Origin: Streptomyces sp. M41(2017)
Lineage (GTDB): Bacteria > Actinomycetota > Actinomycetes > Streptomycetales > Streptomycetaceae
NCBI RefSeq assembly: GCF_002078175.1
Contig: NZ_MWFK01000004.1
Span: forward strand, 18,611-82,610
Length of the DNA stretch: 64,000 nt
Direction: 5' to 3'
Shown: positions 24,989 through 33,022 of the stretch, piece by piece
How positions within the stretch are numbered: the stretch's first letter is position 1
How the letters are laid out: every line of letters begins with the position of its first letter
Notes under the pieces: generated by a model
What the model saw: only the letters and a program-made list of their open reading frames with translations
Told to the model about the DNA's origin: nothing
Databases searched by the model: none
Translations under genes and position numbers: made by a program

Positions 24989-25534
24989 ATGTCCACCCGC
25001 CTGTCGTCCCTCGCCCGACCCGATCCGACCACCCCGGTGCCAGCAGCCGCCCCACCGCTGTCCCTCGAAGAGCGCCTCGCTCTCGTCAACGCGGCCATGA
25101 CGGCACGCCTCGACGAAGCAGCCGTTGCGTACGAGGTCAACACCGCCCACATCGACACCAAGCCCGTCGACCTCGCCGACGTCGTCACCGGCCCCATCGA
25201 TACCCCGCCCGCCACGGCGCCGGACCGGTACCCCACCCCGGTTGCCGCCGTTCTACAGCGCGCCCACCGCAGGCTTGTCAGCGGTGGCTGGTGCACGAAC
25301 ACCCTGGTCGACACCGACGGTGCCCGCTGCATGCTCGGGGCCATCCGCATCGAAGCAGGCGGCGACCGCCGCCTCGAAAGTGACGCCGCCACCGTGCTCC
25401 TGGACGCGATCCGCCGCCAGTTCGGCGACGACGTCGACTCCGTGCCGTCCTTCAACGACGCCCACGGCAACGATCGAGTCCCGCTCCGCATGGTCGACCA
25501 GGCCGCCGGCCTCGCCGACGCCAAAGGCCTGTAA
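24989..25534 (+). CDS. DUF6197-like protein
   Basis: 181 aa; GGAG 7 nt before the ATG. The conserved core LVSGGWCTNTLVDTDG, ARCMLGAIRIEAGG and a C-terminal helix pair fit the DUF6197 family, frequent in actinobacterial plasmids and phage-like elements. The N-terminal 75 residues are Pro/Ala rich with a helix EERLALVNAAMTARLDEA. Function unknown. Confidence 0.65.
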   Translation: MSTRLSSLARPDPTTPVPAAAPPLSLEERLALVNAAMTARLDEAAVAYEVNTAHIDTKPVDLADVVTGPIDTPPATAPDRYPTPVAAVLQRAHRRLVSGGWCTNTLVDTDGARCMLGAIRIEAGGDRRLESDAATVLLDAIRRQFGDDVDSVPSFNDAHGNDRVPLRMVDQAAGLADAKGL

Positions 25535-25646
25535 CCGCTGCCGGACCACCCGCCTGGCACCCGAGCTCCGCCTTTGCGGATCGGGTGCGGGACAGGCCGC
25601 CCGGCCGCAGCACCACCCCTGCCAATCTTTGAAGGAGAGATCATTC

Positions 25647-25862
25647 GTGGCGAAGGGCCCTGCCGTCATAGGCATCTTGACCGAGCCCCCGAAGCCGACC
25701 TGGTGGCGAGCCAACAGGCACAAGGTGCTGCTGACCGTCGGCCTGCTCGTCGGCTACTGGGTAGGTCTGCACCTGCACGGTGAACCGGCGAGCCCGCCGG
25801 CCACCCCGCGCCCGGGCCACAGCAGCCCCGGCCCGCTGCACATCACGCCCCGCTCCACCTGA
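25647..25862 (+). CDS. 71-aa single-pass membrane protein
   Basis: GTG start preceded by AAGGAGAG. A basic patch (WWRANRHK) is followed by one helix (VLLTVGLLVGYWVGLHL) and a Pro/Gly tail, suggesting N-in topology with the tail outside. Function unknown; part of the accessory genes after traB. Confidence 0.55.
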   Translation: MAKGPAVIGILTEPPKPTWWRANRHKVLLTVGLLVGYWVGLHLHGEPASPPATPRPGHSSPGPLHITPRST

Positions 25863-25954
25863 CCCGCACTCGCCGCAGCCCCGCGCCCCGTCCTGCTGAT
25901 CCCGGCGGGGCGGGGCGCAGCTGTCGGCTCATCCGTGTTCTGGAGGACCTGCTG

Positions 25955-26062
25955 ATGCTCATCCCCCGCCCGCGTCGCCGGATCGGCCGGCCCCGCCCCC
26001 AGCGCCCCGGCCCCCGCTACCCGCACCGCCCCGCCCGCGTCACCCCGGCCTGGACCCGGTGA
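25955..26062 (+). CDS. 35-aa very basic Arg/Pro peptide
   Basis: TGGAGGA lies 8 nt before the ATG, and the stop overlaps the next ATG (TGATG). The peptide is almost only Arg and Pro (PRPRRRIGRPRPQRPGP). It may be a leader that couples translation to the zinc protein, or a nucleic-acid-binding peptide. Confidence 0.4.
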   Translation: MLIPRPRRRIGRPRPQRPGPRYPHRPARVTPAWTR

Positions 26063-26484
26063 TGGCCGACCGGATTGTCGACGGGAACCGGCTGTTAGAG
26101 GAGTATGACTGGCGCACTGCGCCGGAAGGCCTCGCCACCCGTCGCCAGCTGCGCGCCCAAGGCCTGCGCCCGGCCGGGCAGACGCCGATCGTGCTGCGCT
26201 GCCGCAAGTGCCGCAACTACCCCGAGCGCGTCTGCACGCGGCCGACGTTCCTGTACCGCATCGACCTCGCCAAGCCCGTTCGGCCGATGACGCTGGCGAT
26301 GGAGCGCGGCCTGGACCGGGCCATGGAAGCCAGGCAGCGGTGCCCGAAATGCTGCCGCCGCTACCACCACGACATCCCGTTGCGCCGATTCGGCTCCTGC
26401 CAGGAATGCCATGACGGGACTCCCGCGGATCCCTCCACCTATCTCGCACCCCCGCCTTCTCGCGGGCACGGGCTCGCCGCCTGA
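26062..26484 (+). CDS. 140-aa zinc-ribbon protein with an RRQLRAQGL motif
   Basis: Contains CRKC, CTRP, CPKCC and CQEC clusters, consistent with two zinc sites. RRQLRAQGLRPAGQTPI near residue 30 is a motif common in small Streptomyces element proteins. Codon 12 is TTA (26095-26097). The start overlaps the upstream 35-aa peptide. Function not known; nucleic-acid binding is a reasonable guess. Confidence 0.6.
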   Translation: MADRIVDGNRLLEEYDWRTAPEGLATRRQLRAQGLRPAGQTPIVLRCRKCRNYPERVCTRPTFLYRIDLAKPVRPMTLAMERGLDRAMEARQRCPKCCRRYHHDIPLRRFGSCQECHDGTPADPSTYLAPPPSRGHGLAA

Positions 26485-26601
26485 GCGACACTCCACTGCC
26501 TGGCGTGCTGACGCCGGGCAGGGGCGGAGGCCGCAGCATCAGCTACGGGCACAGGCACCACCCTGTAGTGCGCCACGTCCGGCACCAGCGATATCGCGGC
26601 G

Positions 26602-26985
26602 TCAGCATGGAGGCAAAGGGTTGGTCTCGTCGTTGACGTCGCTGTCCTTCACAAAGCCCCAGCCGTCATGGGTGATGGCCGCATCGGCCAACGTGTAGAT
26701 CCAGCGATTCGGGTGCGGACCGCCACCACCGGTCCGGTCGCCCTCGTATCGGCACACAAACCAGTTGAGGTTGGTGTGCAGGTAGCCAGCCGTCTCACCA
26801 GCCCACTCAACCCGGATGCCGGGCGTGTTGTAGCAGTAGAAATGCCGGGGGTTGGAGTCACTCTCGATCCTCGTGCAGGTCCCCGGCGGGGGAAGAGTCG
26901 ATGCCGATGCTGGTTGAACAAAGGCCATACCGACCAAGGTCAGGGCGCCCGCACAGCTTGCAAGCCGACCCGCCACGTTGCCCAT
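26602..26985 (-). CDS. Secreted small protein
   Basis: 127 aa. A signal peptide (about 1-29, hydrophobic core AGALTLVGMAFV, cleavage after ASA) precedes a beta-rich domain with several Cys and Trp (TCTRIESDSNPRHFYCY, NLNWFVCRYEGD). GGAGG lies 4 nt before the ATG. SH3-like or inhibitor-like secreted domains look like this, but no family is assigned. Confidence 0.65.
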   Translation of the reverse strand: MGNVAGRLASCAGALTLVGMAFVQPASASTLPPPGTCTRIESDSNPRHFYCYNTPGIRVEWAGETAGYLHTNLNWFVCRYEGDRTGGGGPHPNRWIYTLADAAITHDGWGFVKDSDVNDETNPLPPC

Positions 26986-27356
26986 CAGTCCTCCACTTGC
27001 AGATGGGCGTGCCCGAGATCTGCTGCGAGCCTCACCCAGTTGATGTGCAGCCAGGGTGGAAGCTCAGCTGACGTTTGCCAATGAATTCGAAGCTCATCAA
27101 AGCGTGCAAGTGACCCTGCCTCTGTGCAGGCTTCATCAGCGCTTCCGCGTACGGGTGACCGGGTGGAACTTGACGCCAACGGGCCAGGCCTCGCGCCCCG
27201 CGGTGGCGTCGGCACATGGCGGTAGCAGCCCCGGGACGGCCCGCAGCATCGGCTAAGGCGCAAGAGACCGTCCCGGACCGCTTCATCCCCGTCGTGAGAC
27301 GGGAGCACCTCCAGCATGCCTGAGCGTCCGCCTATCCCAGGCGTGACGCCGCGCAC
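26985..27356 (-). CDS. Doubtful ORF upstream of the secreted protein
   Basis: Open frame of up to 123 aa whose stop overlaps the next ATG. Only the C-terminal third (ARFDELRIHWQTSAELPPWL) looks protein-like; the rest is Arg/Pro/Gly-rich. Possibly a decayed gene. No family seen. Confidence 0.25.
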   Translation of the reverse strand: MRGVTPGIGGRSGMLEVLPSHDGDEAVRDGLLRLSRCCGPSRGCYRHVPTPPRGARPGPLASSSTRSPVRGSADEACTEAGSLARFDELRIHWQTSAELPPWLHINWVRLAADLGHAHLQVED

Positions 27357-27360
27357 AGCA

Positions 27361-27404
27361 AGAGGCGCACCCCTACCAGCCTGGACAGCTCGGGGTGCGC
27401 CTCT
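27361..27404. terminator. Hairpin upstream of the GGDEF gene
   Basis: A 13-bp stem, AGAGGCGCACCCC (27361-27373) with GGGGTGCGCCTCT (27392-27404). It can terminate the minus-strand transcript or act in the leader of the GGDEF gene 40 nt on. Confidence 0.6.
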
Positions 27405-27443
27405 CTCGATCCCGCTCCGAAGGAGCGAGACAGGAGATCCATC

Positions 27444-28151
27444 ATGCCTGCTGCCACTCTGTTACGGCAGCCCGTCCGCACATTGATCGTCGCGGCCTCG
27501 GTGCCGCTCGCCCTGGCCGCGGTCGTCGACGACGTCCTCGCCCGCCGGCGCGCGGCCGCCGCCCACCGTCTCGCGGACGCGGCCCGCCGCTGCCCGCTCA
27601 CTGGCCTGCACGGCCGGGACGTCCTGGTCGACCATATCGACCGCCTGCTGCGCACCGGCCGCGGCGAGGACGTCCACGTCCTGGTCTTGGACGGCGACGG
27701 CCTCAAGGCGGTCAACGACACGTTCGGGCACGCGGCCGGGGACGCCCTCATCCGCGTCTACGGCCACCGCCTCACCCGCTGGATATCCGGCCGTCCCGAC
27801 GCCTGCGCCGCACGCCTGGGCGGTGACGAATTCGGGCTGACCGTCCAGCTGCCCGCACCGGCCGCGCTCCAGGAACTGGCCGCGCTGCGCGAGCAGTTGC
27901 AACGGCCCTTCGCCCTGGACGGCGGTCACGTCCTCGAACCTGCCGTGTCGATCGGTTTCGCGTGCGCTGGCGACCTACCCGGCGAGGACGCCAGCCGCCT
28001 CCTACGGGGCGCGGACAAGGCCATGTACGAGGTGAAAACCGGGCGGGAGGCGTTCCCGTACCGGGCGACGCACGGCGACGCCTACGCGGAGACCGTGAAC
28101 GGCCGCCGTGCCGGCCGCGATGGCGCGCACCTTCCGGCGGGTGCCGCATGA
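27444..28151 (+). CDS. Diguanylate cyclase (GGDEF domain)
   Basis: 235 aa. A short N-terminal hydrophobic helix (RTLIVAASVPLALAAVV) is followed by a GGDEF domain: CPLTGLHGRDVLVDHI, LDGDGLKAVNDTFGHAAGD, and the intact signature RLGGDEF at about residue 130, so c-di-GMP synthesis is plausible. An RxxD inhibitory site is not obvious. Codon 7 is TTA (27462-27464), making expression bldA-dependent. In Streptomyces c-di-GMP controls the developmental repressor BldD, so a plasmid-encoded enzyme could influence development or transfer timing. The next two ORFs overlap in ATGA junctions. Confidence 0.85.
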   Translation: MPAATLLRQPVRTLIVAASVPLALAAVVDDVLARRRAAAAHRLADAARRCPLTGLHGRDVLVDHIDRLLRTGRGEDVHVLVLDGDGLKAVNDTFGHAAGDALIRVYGHRLTRWISGRPDACAARLGGDEFGLTVQLPAPAALQELAALREQLQRPFALDGGHVLEPAVSIGFACAGDLPGEDASRLLRGADKAMYEVKTGREAFPYRATHGDAYAETVNGRRAGRDGAHLPAGAA

Positions 28152-28234
28152 ACACCTCTCCCCTGCCCAAGTACGCGCACGTCCTGGTCCAGCTCCCATT
28201 TGCCGAAATGCTCTTCATGGAGGCCCTGTCATGA
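28148..28234 (+). CDS. 28-aa ORF linking the GGDEF and WhiB-like genes
   Basis: Start overlaps the GGDEF stop (ATGA) and stop overlaps the next ATG (ATGA). The sequence is MNTSPLPKYAHV followed by a hydrophobic end (LVQLPFAEMLFMEALS). A GGAGG inside this ORF serves the next gene. It may act only as a translational bridge or be a tiny membrane peptide. Confidence 0.4.
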   Translation: MNTSPLPKYAHVLVQLPFAEMLFMEALS

Positions 28235-28776
28235 GCGGTGTCGTCAAGGTCAGCAACGATCACCTCCCCACCGATCCCCGTTTCCCCTTCCCCACCGCGC
28301 AGACCCGCTGCCAGAGCGAGCCGGGCAGGTTTGACTTCGCCAACGGCGACCGGACCGCTGGCGGTGAGGAGACCCGGCAGCGGATCGAAGCGGCACGCAC
28401 TGCGTGCGCCGGCTGTCCGGCGGCCTCGGACTGCCTGCTGTGGGCTTTGGTCAACAAGCAGGCGACCCGCGTCGGTATCTGGGCAGCCACCACCCCACGA
28501 GAGCGCAACACTCTGCGCAAGCGCATCGCGGACCGGCTCGGACCGGACTGGGTCGACGCCCTGGCCGACCAGATCAAGGCCCGCCGCGAACGAGCCGTCG
28601 CCGCCCGCAACAACCCACTCACCGTCGCCCAGACCCGTGTTGTTCGCCTCGACCACGAAATGAACGGGCCCATGCCGTGCCCGATGACGCCTGCTCGTCA
28701 GCGCCGCAACCGCGCCCGGCTCGCCGCGGCCACGAAGGGGTCCCGCAGGGCTCGCGCTCTGGAGCAGGCATCCTGA
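28231..28776 (+). CDS. WhiB-like iron-sulfur regulator
   Basis: 181 aa. The four Wbl cysteines are C27, C59, C62 and C68 (C-X31-C-X2-C-X5-C), with DCLLWAL next to the last and GIWAATTPRER (82 onward) replacing the usual G[V/I]WGG turn. Wbl proteins hold a [4Fe-4S] cluster and bind sigma factors. The C-terminal half is basic (AAATKGSRRARAL). GGAGG lies 5 nt upstream of the ATG. Co-transcription with a GGDEF gene suggests developmental control. Confidence 0.82.
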   Translation: MSGVVKVSNDHLPTDPRFPFPTAQTRCQSEPGRFDFANGDRTAGGEETRQRIEAARTACAGCPAASDCLLWALVNKQATRVGIWAATTPRERNTLRKRIADRLGPDWVDALADQIKARRERAVAARNNPLTVAQTRVVRLDHEMNGPMPCPMTPARQRRNRARLAAATKGSRRARALEQAS

Positions 28777-28835
28777 CCAACCCCGCGATGCGGCGGGCAG
28801 GCGCGCCAGCCCCCGTAGGAAGCCGATCCGGGCCG

Positions 28836-28853
28836 CTCGCCCAATTGGGCGAG
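28836..28853. promoter_or_regulatory. Palindrome CTCGCCCAATTGGGCGAG
   Basis: A perfect 18-bp palindrome between the WhiB-like gene and the next. The same 18-mer is the centre of the 46-bp palindrome at 32960-33005, and CGATCTTG follows both. Possible operator shared by two transcription units. Confidence 0.6.
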
Positions 28854-28989
28854 TTCGATCTTGGTCGGAGGGCGCCTGCCCATGACGCAGTCCGCATGCG
28901 CCGCGTTGGCAAGAAGAGGGCCGGACGTCTCCTGGCCGGCCGCCTCCACAACCCCTGCCCACCTGCACCCAGACAGGACTCCCTCACCC

Positions 28990-29517
28990 ATGACGACCAC
29001 GTACGAGATCGCGACCCGCGAAACAGACGAGGGCACGCTCGAGCCTGCTGAGCATCTTTGGACTCCTTGCGCCGACGGTAAGGAAGGGCACGGCTTCATC
29101 GACCACCGCGGCCTGCTCGTGACCGGCCTGGACTCCAGCTCCGGGGACGACGCCCTCTACCCGGCTGGCTTCATCGTCCTGGGACACCAGACGTGGGCCG
29201 ACACCATCGAAGCCGCGGCAGCCTACATGGCGCGCGTCCACGGCTGGCGCAGCCTCCACCTGTACCCGGGTGACGACCCCGCGGTGCTCATCCCCCGCAT
29301 CCCCCGCGCGGTCCACGCCCACGGCGCGTTCCTCTACCACCCGCACCCCGACCACCCGTGCAGCTGCGAGTGGGACGACACCTGGCGCATGGCATGGGCA
29401 CCCGACTACCAGCCCGACGTCGTACCGATCACCGCCATGCGCCACCCCGCTGCAGCGCTGAAGGCCACCGCCATCCCCAACCCTGACCACGACCTGTTCG
29501 CCAACTGGGCTCTGTGA
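28990..29517 (+). CDS. 175-aa hypothetical protein
   Basis: Begins MTTTYEIATRETDEG. Contains DHRGLLVTGLDSS, GFIVLGHQTWADTI, and a His/Cys segment HPHPDHPCSCEWDD, possibly metal-binding. Soluble, average composition, ends FANWAL. No family recognised. A strong terminator follows 20 bp after the stop. Confidence 0.6.
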   Translation: MTTTYEIATRETDEGTLEPAEHLWTPCADGKEGHGFIDHRGLLVTGLDSSSGDDALYPAGFIVLGHQTWADTIEAAAAYMARVHGWRSLHLYPGDDPAVLIPRIPRAVHAHGAFLYHPHPDHPCSCEWDDTWRMAWAPDYQPDVVPITAMRHPAAALKATAIPNPDHDLFANWAL

Positions 29518-29536
29518 GAGCCGATCGGCTCGCCAA

Positions 29537-29574
29537 GGCCCGGACCTCCGCATTGCGGAGGTCCGGGCCCTTTT
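29537..29574 (+). terminator. Rho-independent terminator
   Basis: A perfect 15-bp stem (GGCCCGGACCTCCGC with its complement) with a 3-nt ATT loop, followed by CTTTT. It ends the transcription unit of the 175-aa gene. Confidence 0.9.
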
Positions 29575-29579
29575 ACGTT

Positions 29580-30107
29580 TCCGGCAGAGACGGTCCGTGC
29601 TCCGTCTCTCAGGCCGGCACCGCATCCTCCGGAGGCCGGGGCCTCGTCGTGTTCTCAGGGAGCCAGCATCGGAGGTCGTGGTCGGCCTGGCATTCAAGGA
29701 AGCTCCGCTTCATGCGGGCATCAGAGGTCAGCCGGGCTACTCCCGGATCTGCCTAGGCAACCTGAAGATGTCGGGGCACGAACCACCTCACCCTGGTCGA
29801 CGCTCACGCGACGACTACTGCAATGGTCGTATCCATCGGCTGTCCACGATCAAGCTCAGATTGGGAAGTTGGAGAGCAACATTGTTCTGCCCCTTTACTG
29901 TTGCCGTCAGAGACCACTGTTGAGCTGGGCTCTTCCTTAACTCGCCCCCGAACATGAGGCCTTGTCCCGACAACGGACTCGGGTGCAAAGTCGGCACAGC
30001 GGGGCAGTCAGCCCGGCGAGATGGGAGCGACTCACCCGGCAGTCTTCTCGGGCCTTGGGCGGAATTCCCCGACTCTCAACTGATCTTTGACATCACGGAG
30101 GTCCGTC
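29580..30107. other. Gap without a convincing gene
   Basis: About 530 bp. Short frames lack ribosome binding sites and normal third-position GC bias. Locally lower GC (29860-29950) suggests promoter-like or foreign sequence. No repeats found. Confidence 0.45.
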
Positions 30108-30302
30108 ATGAGCGACGACAGCAAGACGGCGGCCAGCAAGGCACGAATTCCTCAAGCACTGCATGTCCACATAAGGAAGCTGCGACGCCGGTTGCTGCGC
30201 TGGCAGCTTCACAGGCAGCTGGCCCGCGGTGTGGCCTACGGCGTCGGCAGCGGAGCGGTCAGTCTTCTCTGCGTCTGGATGGAGAGCCGGTTTCTGGGCT
30301 GA
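30108..30302 (+). CDS. 64-aa basic small membrane protein
   Basis: CGGAGG lies 7 nt before the ATG. A basic amphipathic stretch (HIRKLRRRLLRWQLHRQLAR) is followed by a hydrophobic segment (GVAYGVGSGAVSLLCVWM). It could be a membrane-associated DNA- or RNA-binding peptide. The first parS-like palindrome lies 35 bp downstream. Confidence 0.5.
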   Translation: MSDDSKTAASKARIPQALHVHIRKLRRRLLRWQLHRQLARGVAYGVGSGAVSLLCVWMESRFLG

Positions 30303-30337
30303 AGCTGAGTGTGGAGAGGGCTTCCGTCGTGCCCGCC

Positions 30338-30427
30338 TTGTTGTCCGCGGACAACAACTCTCGGCTCACTGACTTGGATCTACCGCAGTCCGCTGCTGCT
30401 TGTTGTCCGCGGACAACAAGCAGCAGC
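30338..30427. repeat. parS-like palindromes 1 and 2
   Basis: TTGTTGTCCGCGGACAACAA at 30338-30357 and 30400-30419, 62 bp apart. The second is the centre of a 36-bp perfect palindrome (30392-30427). Same motif as in parB and upstream of parA. Confidence 0.85.
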
Positions 30428-30476
30428 TTCACCCCCTCAGCCTGGTACGGCAGTACACGATCGAGCGCTTCAGTGG

Positions 30477-31382
30477 TCAGAACAGGAACGCAGGCTCATC
30501 AAGAAAGATGGGCAGTTGACTAGGCAACGGGCGATCATGCATATACGTCGTGTTTGCGGCCCGGTTGCTCCCTGTTCCGTGTCTCCGCTTACGACGCATC
30601 GTCGGGACAGACACCTGCAGACGAAGGCTGCCGTCATCAGTGGTCTCAACGGCAGGAGCGCCGGGCCTACGGATTTTCTGGACAAACCGGTGCCGCCAGA
30701 GCTGCTGCGTCACTCGCTCGTAAGCCTCGCGCCCACTTTCTCTGAAGACGAGATCCTGCATGAACGACACGTCAGCTTCGCTGGGCGCACGAGCTGTGAA
30801 GTCGTCCTGCTGCTTTTCGTGGCGCCATGCACGTGTCCAGGCGGCTTCCCAGATTGGCCGCTCCGCTTCCGCCACCTCGCAGGATCTCAAGTAAGCCTGG
30901 AATTGGTGCAAACTGTGCGGCATTGTCTGCTTGGTCAGAATGCGGTGTGCGGTACTCCGAGGCAGAGCGCCGTAACCGCCCGCCCGCTGCTCCATGGTCC
31001 GCAGCGGGGGCGAACCGGCTTTTTCGTGCAGGTCCTGGAGTGCGGCGCTCAAATCGACGAAGTCGCGAACCAGTTCTGGCCGCGGAGCGGAAAGGCTACG
31101 ACCACCCCGGGCGCGGCGAGTCTGTTCGTACCTAGCCCGGCGCCACAGGATCCTTGCCTCCTCGGGTGAAGCGTCGCAGGCGCGAGCGTAGTTGAGCACG
31201 GTTGGCAGCTTCGGCACGTTCAGCCCGGACGCTGCGCGCTGCAGCGTTGTAGCGTGACAACCAGCCCGCACCGACAGCGCTCGGTAGCCCTGTTGACTGC
31301 GCTTCCGCTGGCTGCGCAGCCACTCTTGGAGTTCACGCAGTGCCTTGTTGCTGGTGGTGATCGGCTTCTCGGGTCGGCACAT
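30477..31382 (-). CDS. XRE-type helix-turn-helix protein
   Basis: 301 aa; GAGGTGA 7 nt before the ATG. Residues 20-70 hold a Cro/CI-like domain (YRALSVRAGCHATTLQRAASG) and a second, weaker one appears around 110-165 (RDFVDLSAALQDLHEKAG, RSTAHRILTKQTMPHSLHQF). Such double-HTH proteins are common actinomycete regulators of unknown targets. The C-terminal 130 residues show no known domain. It ends 50 bp from the second parS-like palindrome. Confidence 0.7.
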   Translation of the reverse strand: MCRPEKPITTSNKALRELQEWLRSQRKRSQQGYRALSVRAGCHATTLQRAASGLNVPKLPTVLNYARACDASPEEARILWRRARYEQTRRARGGRSLSAPRPELVRDFVDLSAALQDLHEKAGSPPLRTMEQRAGGYGALPRSTAHRILTKQTMPHSLHQFQAYLRSCEVAEAERPIWEAAWTRAWRHEKQQDDFTARAPSEADVSFMQDLVFRESGREAYERVTQQLWRHRFVQKIRRPGAPAVETTDDGSLRLQVSVPTMRRKRRHGTGSNRAANTTYMHDRPLPSQLPIFLDEPAFLF

Positions 31383-31392
31383 GAGAATCACC

Positions 31393-31656
31393 TCATGCAG
31401 ACGCGGTGAGGAAGGCACGAAGCGCCTTTCGAAAGCCCCGGCCGGGAATGCCGGTCAGCAGGCAGACCAGGACAACGGCGGTTGAGCCGGCGCCCGAGAG
31501 AAGCTGCAGTACCAGCGGCAAGGTCATACCGGCGACACTGACGAGTAGCGCCGCCACGGTGATGATCACGATGATGACGACTGCCTCGGCGCCGCTGAGG
31601 CGTCGAAGGGACGGAGTCCCGTTGTCTACACACGAGACGGAATGAGGCTTGGACAT
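31393..31656 (-). CDS. 87-aa membrane protein
   Basis: GGGAG lies 7 nt before the ATG. Two hydrophobic helices (AEAVVIIVIITVAALLVSV and LVLQLLSGAGSTAVVLVCL) precede a basic end (GRGFRKALRAFL). It is upstream of the XRE gene on the same strand with a 10-bp gap, suggesting an operon of membrane protein plus regulator. Confidence 0.6.
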   Translation of the reverse strand: MSKPHSVSCVDNGTPSLRRLSGAEAVVIIVIITVAALLVSVAGMTLPLVLQLLSGAGSTAVVLVCLLTGIPGRGFRKALRAFLTASA

Positions 31657-32331
31657 GGATGCTCCCTGTGTTCTGTCCGGCGGGCCACCGGACACGCTGC
31701 TGACTCCAATCGGGTACGAACCACAGGGCAGTTGCAGCCGCCCCCGCGTGGTGCGTGGACATGATGGTGACAGGAGCACCGGGCCGTATCCCAACCACGG
31801 ACGCCTCCTCGAAGGGGGTTGATGCGTCGCAGTCTCACCGCAACTTAACGACCGTCAGGCGGAGAAAGGCCACGCAGAGTCAACGTCGTGCCGCCTCTGT
31901 AGCGATGGCCTGGGATTTCCGAAGCTGCATCAAAAATGAGAGCGCTGCCGGTGCCCGATGGTAAATAAACGAGTTGATGCAGCAGTGCGCCGATCGCGGT
32001 TGCACGAGCCGAGGGTTGTTGCCACCATCCGCGAGCAGGAGCTCACCGAGTACGGCGGGCCCTGCCCTGGTTGCTGCTGACTCCAATCGCATGCCGAACA
32101 GGGATCTATGGCCTCGCGTTGCAGCGTGAGACTGCGGAGAGCCGGCCCCAGAGTGCGGGGCCGGCTCCCTCCACATGCGTCGAGAGGGCCTCCCGGGCTG
32201 ATCCGGGAGGCCCTCTCGGGTGTCGGAGGATAGCCGTTTCAGAGCATCCACCAAGATCGCATTGCCAGCGCGCGGGTGGCTACTCAGCTTGAGCGGACCC
32301 CGGCCGGTCGCCTGCGAGAGGTTCCGGCGCG
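31657..32331. other. Gap with tandem hairpins and a 16-bp direct repeat
   Basis: No convincing gene. CTGCTGACTCCAATCG occurs exactly at 31697-31712 and 32074-32089. Lower-GC sequence near 31930-31970 may include a promoter for the minus-strand genes. Hairpins at 32141-32220 are listed separately. Confidence 0.5.
32141..32220. terminator. Two adjacent strong hairpins
   Basis: GAGCCGGCCCC pairs across 32141-32169, and a 16-bp stem (32183-32198 with 32205-32220) has a 6-nt loop. They lie downstream of the minus-strand 79-aa gene and probably terminate it. Confidence 0.7.
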
Positions 32332-32571
32332 CTAGTTGGACCGGGGGTCGACGTACTTGATGGCCCCAAGAACCATGTCGCAGGGCCACGGCGCTCCGTC
32401 GCATCCCGTGCACGTCGGATTAGCGCGATTGCTCGGCGCATGCTCGGCAAGGTGGCCACCGGCGACCGACCTGACGGTCCGCTCATCCGAGGTCATGCCG
32501 GAGTACGTCTCACGCGACAGGGCCACGGCCCGGTCATACGCGGCGAGCTGCTCATGAAAGTCGTCGGTCAT
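32332..32571 (-). CDS. 79-aa hypothetical protein with a CxxC
   Basis: Starts MTDDFHEQLAAYDRAVALSR and includes TCTGCDGAPWPCDMV, a three-Cys cluster. Ordinary codon use. No Shine-Dalgarno is seen, and TAGGCT lies just upstream, so it may be leaderless. No family recognised. Confidence 0.5.
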   Translation of the reverse strand: MTDDFHEQLAAYDRAVALSRETYSGMTSDERTVRSVAGGHLAEHAPSNRANPTCTGCDGAPWPCDMVLGAIKYVDPRSN

Positions 32572-32777
32572 GGTCAGCGAGCCTAGACGTACAGGCCGTC
32601 ACCAAGACGCCGTGTTCGAGGTGTTCGATTCTTCTCTGTGCGCGATCCTAAGGAAGATGGCCGTGGCAGGTGGTTTCGTCGCCGGCTGTCCGATGGCCAG
32701 CGATCACCGCACCGCCTCCGCCAAGCCAACGCGCAAGGGCTCGCCCCTGCCCCAAAGGATCGCCCGAACCGACGACC

Positions 32778-32864
32778 TTGTTGTCCGCGGACAACGACCG
32801 CCAGGGGTGTCCTCCTGCCTCAGCTCCGTCACCTTGCCCGCTGCTTGTTGTCCACGGACAACAA
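32778..32864. repeat. parS-like palindromes 3 and 4 (one mismatch each)
   Basis: 32778-32797 has G for A at position 19; 32845-32864 has A for G at the centre. They are 67 bp apart, downstream of parB in a stretch without genes. Confidence 0.8.
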
Positions 32865-32959
32865 GCCCTCATCCCGATCTGGGTGAGACCGGAGAAGGAC
32901 GCTGGGGTACGAGGGCGGTCGCGTCCCCCGTGCCAAGGGGGGGAAGACTGCAGGAACAC

Positions 32960-33005
32960 CCATCAAGATCGGTCTCGCCCAATTGGGCGAGACCGATCTT
33001 GATGG
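32960..33005. repeat. 46-bp perfect palindrome after parB
   Basis: Perfectly symmetric about 32982/32983, with centre CTCGCCCAATTGGGCGAG. It ends 18 bp from the parB stop. Likely bidirectional terminator, operator, or both; the core is shared with 28836-28853. Confidence 0.8.
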
Positions 33006-33022
33006 AACGCGGGGCTGACGAC

